Part shown: one piece after another, positions 63,720-64,000 of the stretch
Position numbering within the stretch: position 1 is the stretch's first letter
Layout: the number at the start of each line of letters is the position of its first letter
From: Aplectana chamaeleonis
Lineage: Eukaryota > Nematoda > Chromadorea > Rhabditida > Cosmocercidae
Direction of reading: 5' to 3'
DNA: 64,000 nucleotides
Assembly (NCBI GenBank): GCA_029168955.1
Contig: JAPDOI010000132.1
Location: forward strand, 1,178,001-1,242,000
Made by a program: the position numbers and the translations under genes
The notes under the pieces: generated by a model
What the model saw: only the letters and a program-made list of their open reading frames with translations
What the model was told of the DNA's origin: nothing
The model's database searches: none

Positions 63720-64000
63720 AGATAGCATAAACGCTCGTAAACGTAATTGAGATAACTACGGGATTAGAATGGTATGGCACAGAACACAACGCTCACGCAT
63801 TTCGAAGCGTCAAAGATGACCCACAATGACGCTACATGAGTAAGAAGTTGGCCCCGCCCCTGCATGTGCCCGCCCCCTGTATTTGCGTCCTCCTTCAAAA
63901 CAGGGGTTGTGGGCCATTCGCACCGTCGGCGACGTTTGTGGGTGGTAGAATAGGTGCAATAGGTAAACTGCAGACGTCGCCGACGGCGGAAATGGCCCAG
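63720..64000. mobile_element. MITE, AGACAGCAT-like, cut by the window end
   Basis: After TTAA (63,716-63,719) it starts AGATAGCATAAACGCTCGTA and follows the interior of 29,519-30,010 (AACGCTCACGCATTTCGAAG, TGACCCACAATG, GCCCCGCCCCTG). A GCGACGTTTGTGGG and TGCAGACGTCGCC pair lies at the right edge. Confidence 0.75.

Noticed and set aside
1..64000. CRISPR arrays, operons with ribosome-binding sites, rRNA and tRNA genes
   Set aside because: The window is eukaryotic with spliced genes. No spacer-repeat array, no rRNA and no foldable tRNA was seen; tandem repeats present have no unique spacers.

Overview
The window looks like non-coding-rich chromosomal DNA from a parasitic nematode, probably clade V (strongylid/hookworm-like). 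The evidence is GT-AG introns of 52 bp to 12 kb, a coding exon that starts with ATG directly after a TTTGCAG acceptor (the usual place of a spliced-leader trans-splice site), a multi-exon gene of the nematode-expanded acyltransferase-3/OAC family, TTAGGC (nematode telomere) motifs in a satellite, and very dense palindromic MITEs. The species call is inference.

Layout. 1-450: decayed Tc1 transposase (minus strand). 450-7,100: repeats and foldback elements with no convincing gene. 7,134-31,401 (plus): one large gene for a polytopic acyltransferase-3 enzyme with a C-terminal SGNH domain. I rebuilt 16 exons; the reading phases agree at every junction except one gap, where an exon is probably unfound. 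Its seventh intron is about 12.1 kb and is full of mobile elements. 31,402-37,000: satellite-like repeats, a GACGTC-rich minisatellite and two mariner 3' halves in inverted orientation. 37,016-37,126: candidate signal-anchor exon. 38,200-43,000: a 112-bp-TIR foldback element, a diverged tandem repeat, the 5' half of a CR1-like non-LTR retrotransposon and a decayed MULE transposase. 45,332-59,201 (plus): a beta-1,4-galactosyltransferase-family (GT7) gene whose six recognised exons fit perfectly in phase. Its 5.4-kb and 7.4-kb introns carry nested MITEs and a 4 x 193-bp TTAGGC-containing satellite. 59,202-64,000: nested MITEs and one possible minus-strand terminal exon.

Together: the two real genes both encode membrane-bound modifying enzymes: an O-acyltransferase-type membrane protein and a Golgi glycosyltransferase. 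I see no sign that they are functionally coupled. The most striking structure is the mobile-element landscape. Several MITE subfamilies with AGGCA...TGCCT ends lie between TTAA tetranucleotides, and neighbours repeatedly share a single TTAA, forming end-to-end chains (best example 55,257-56,752).
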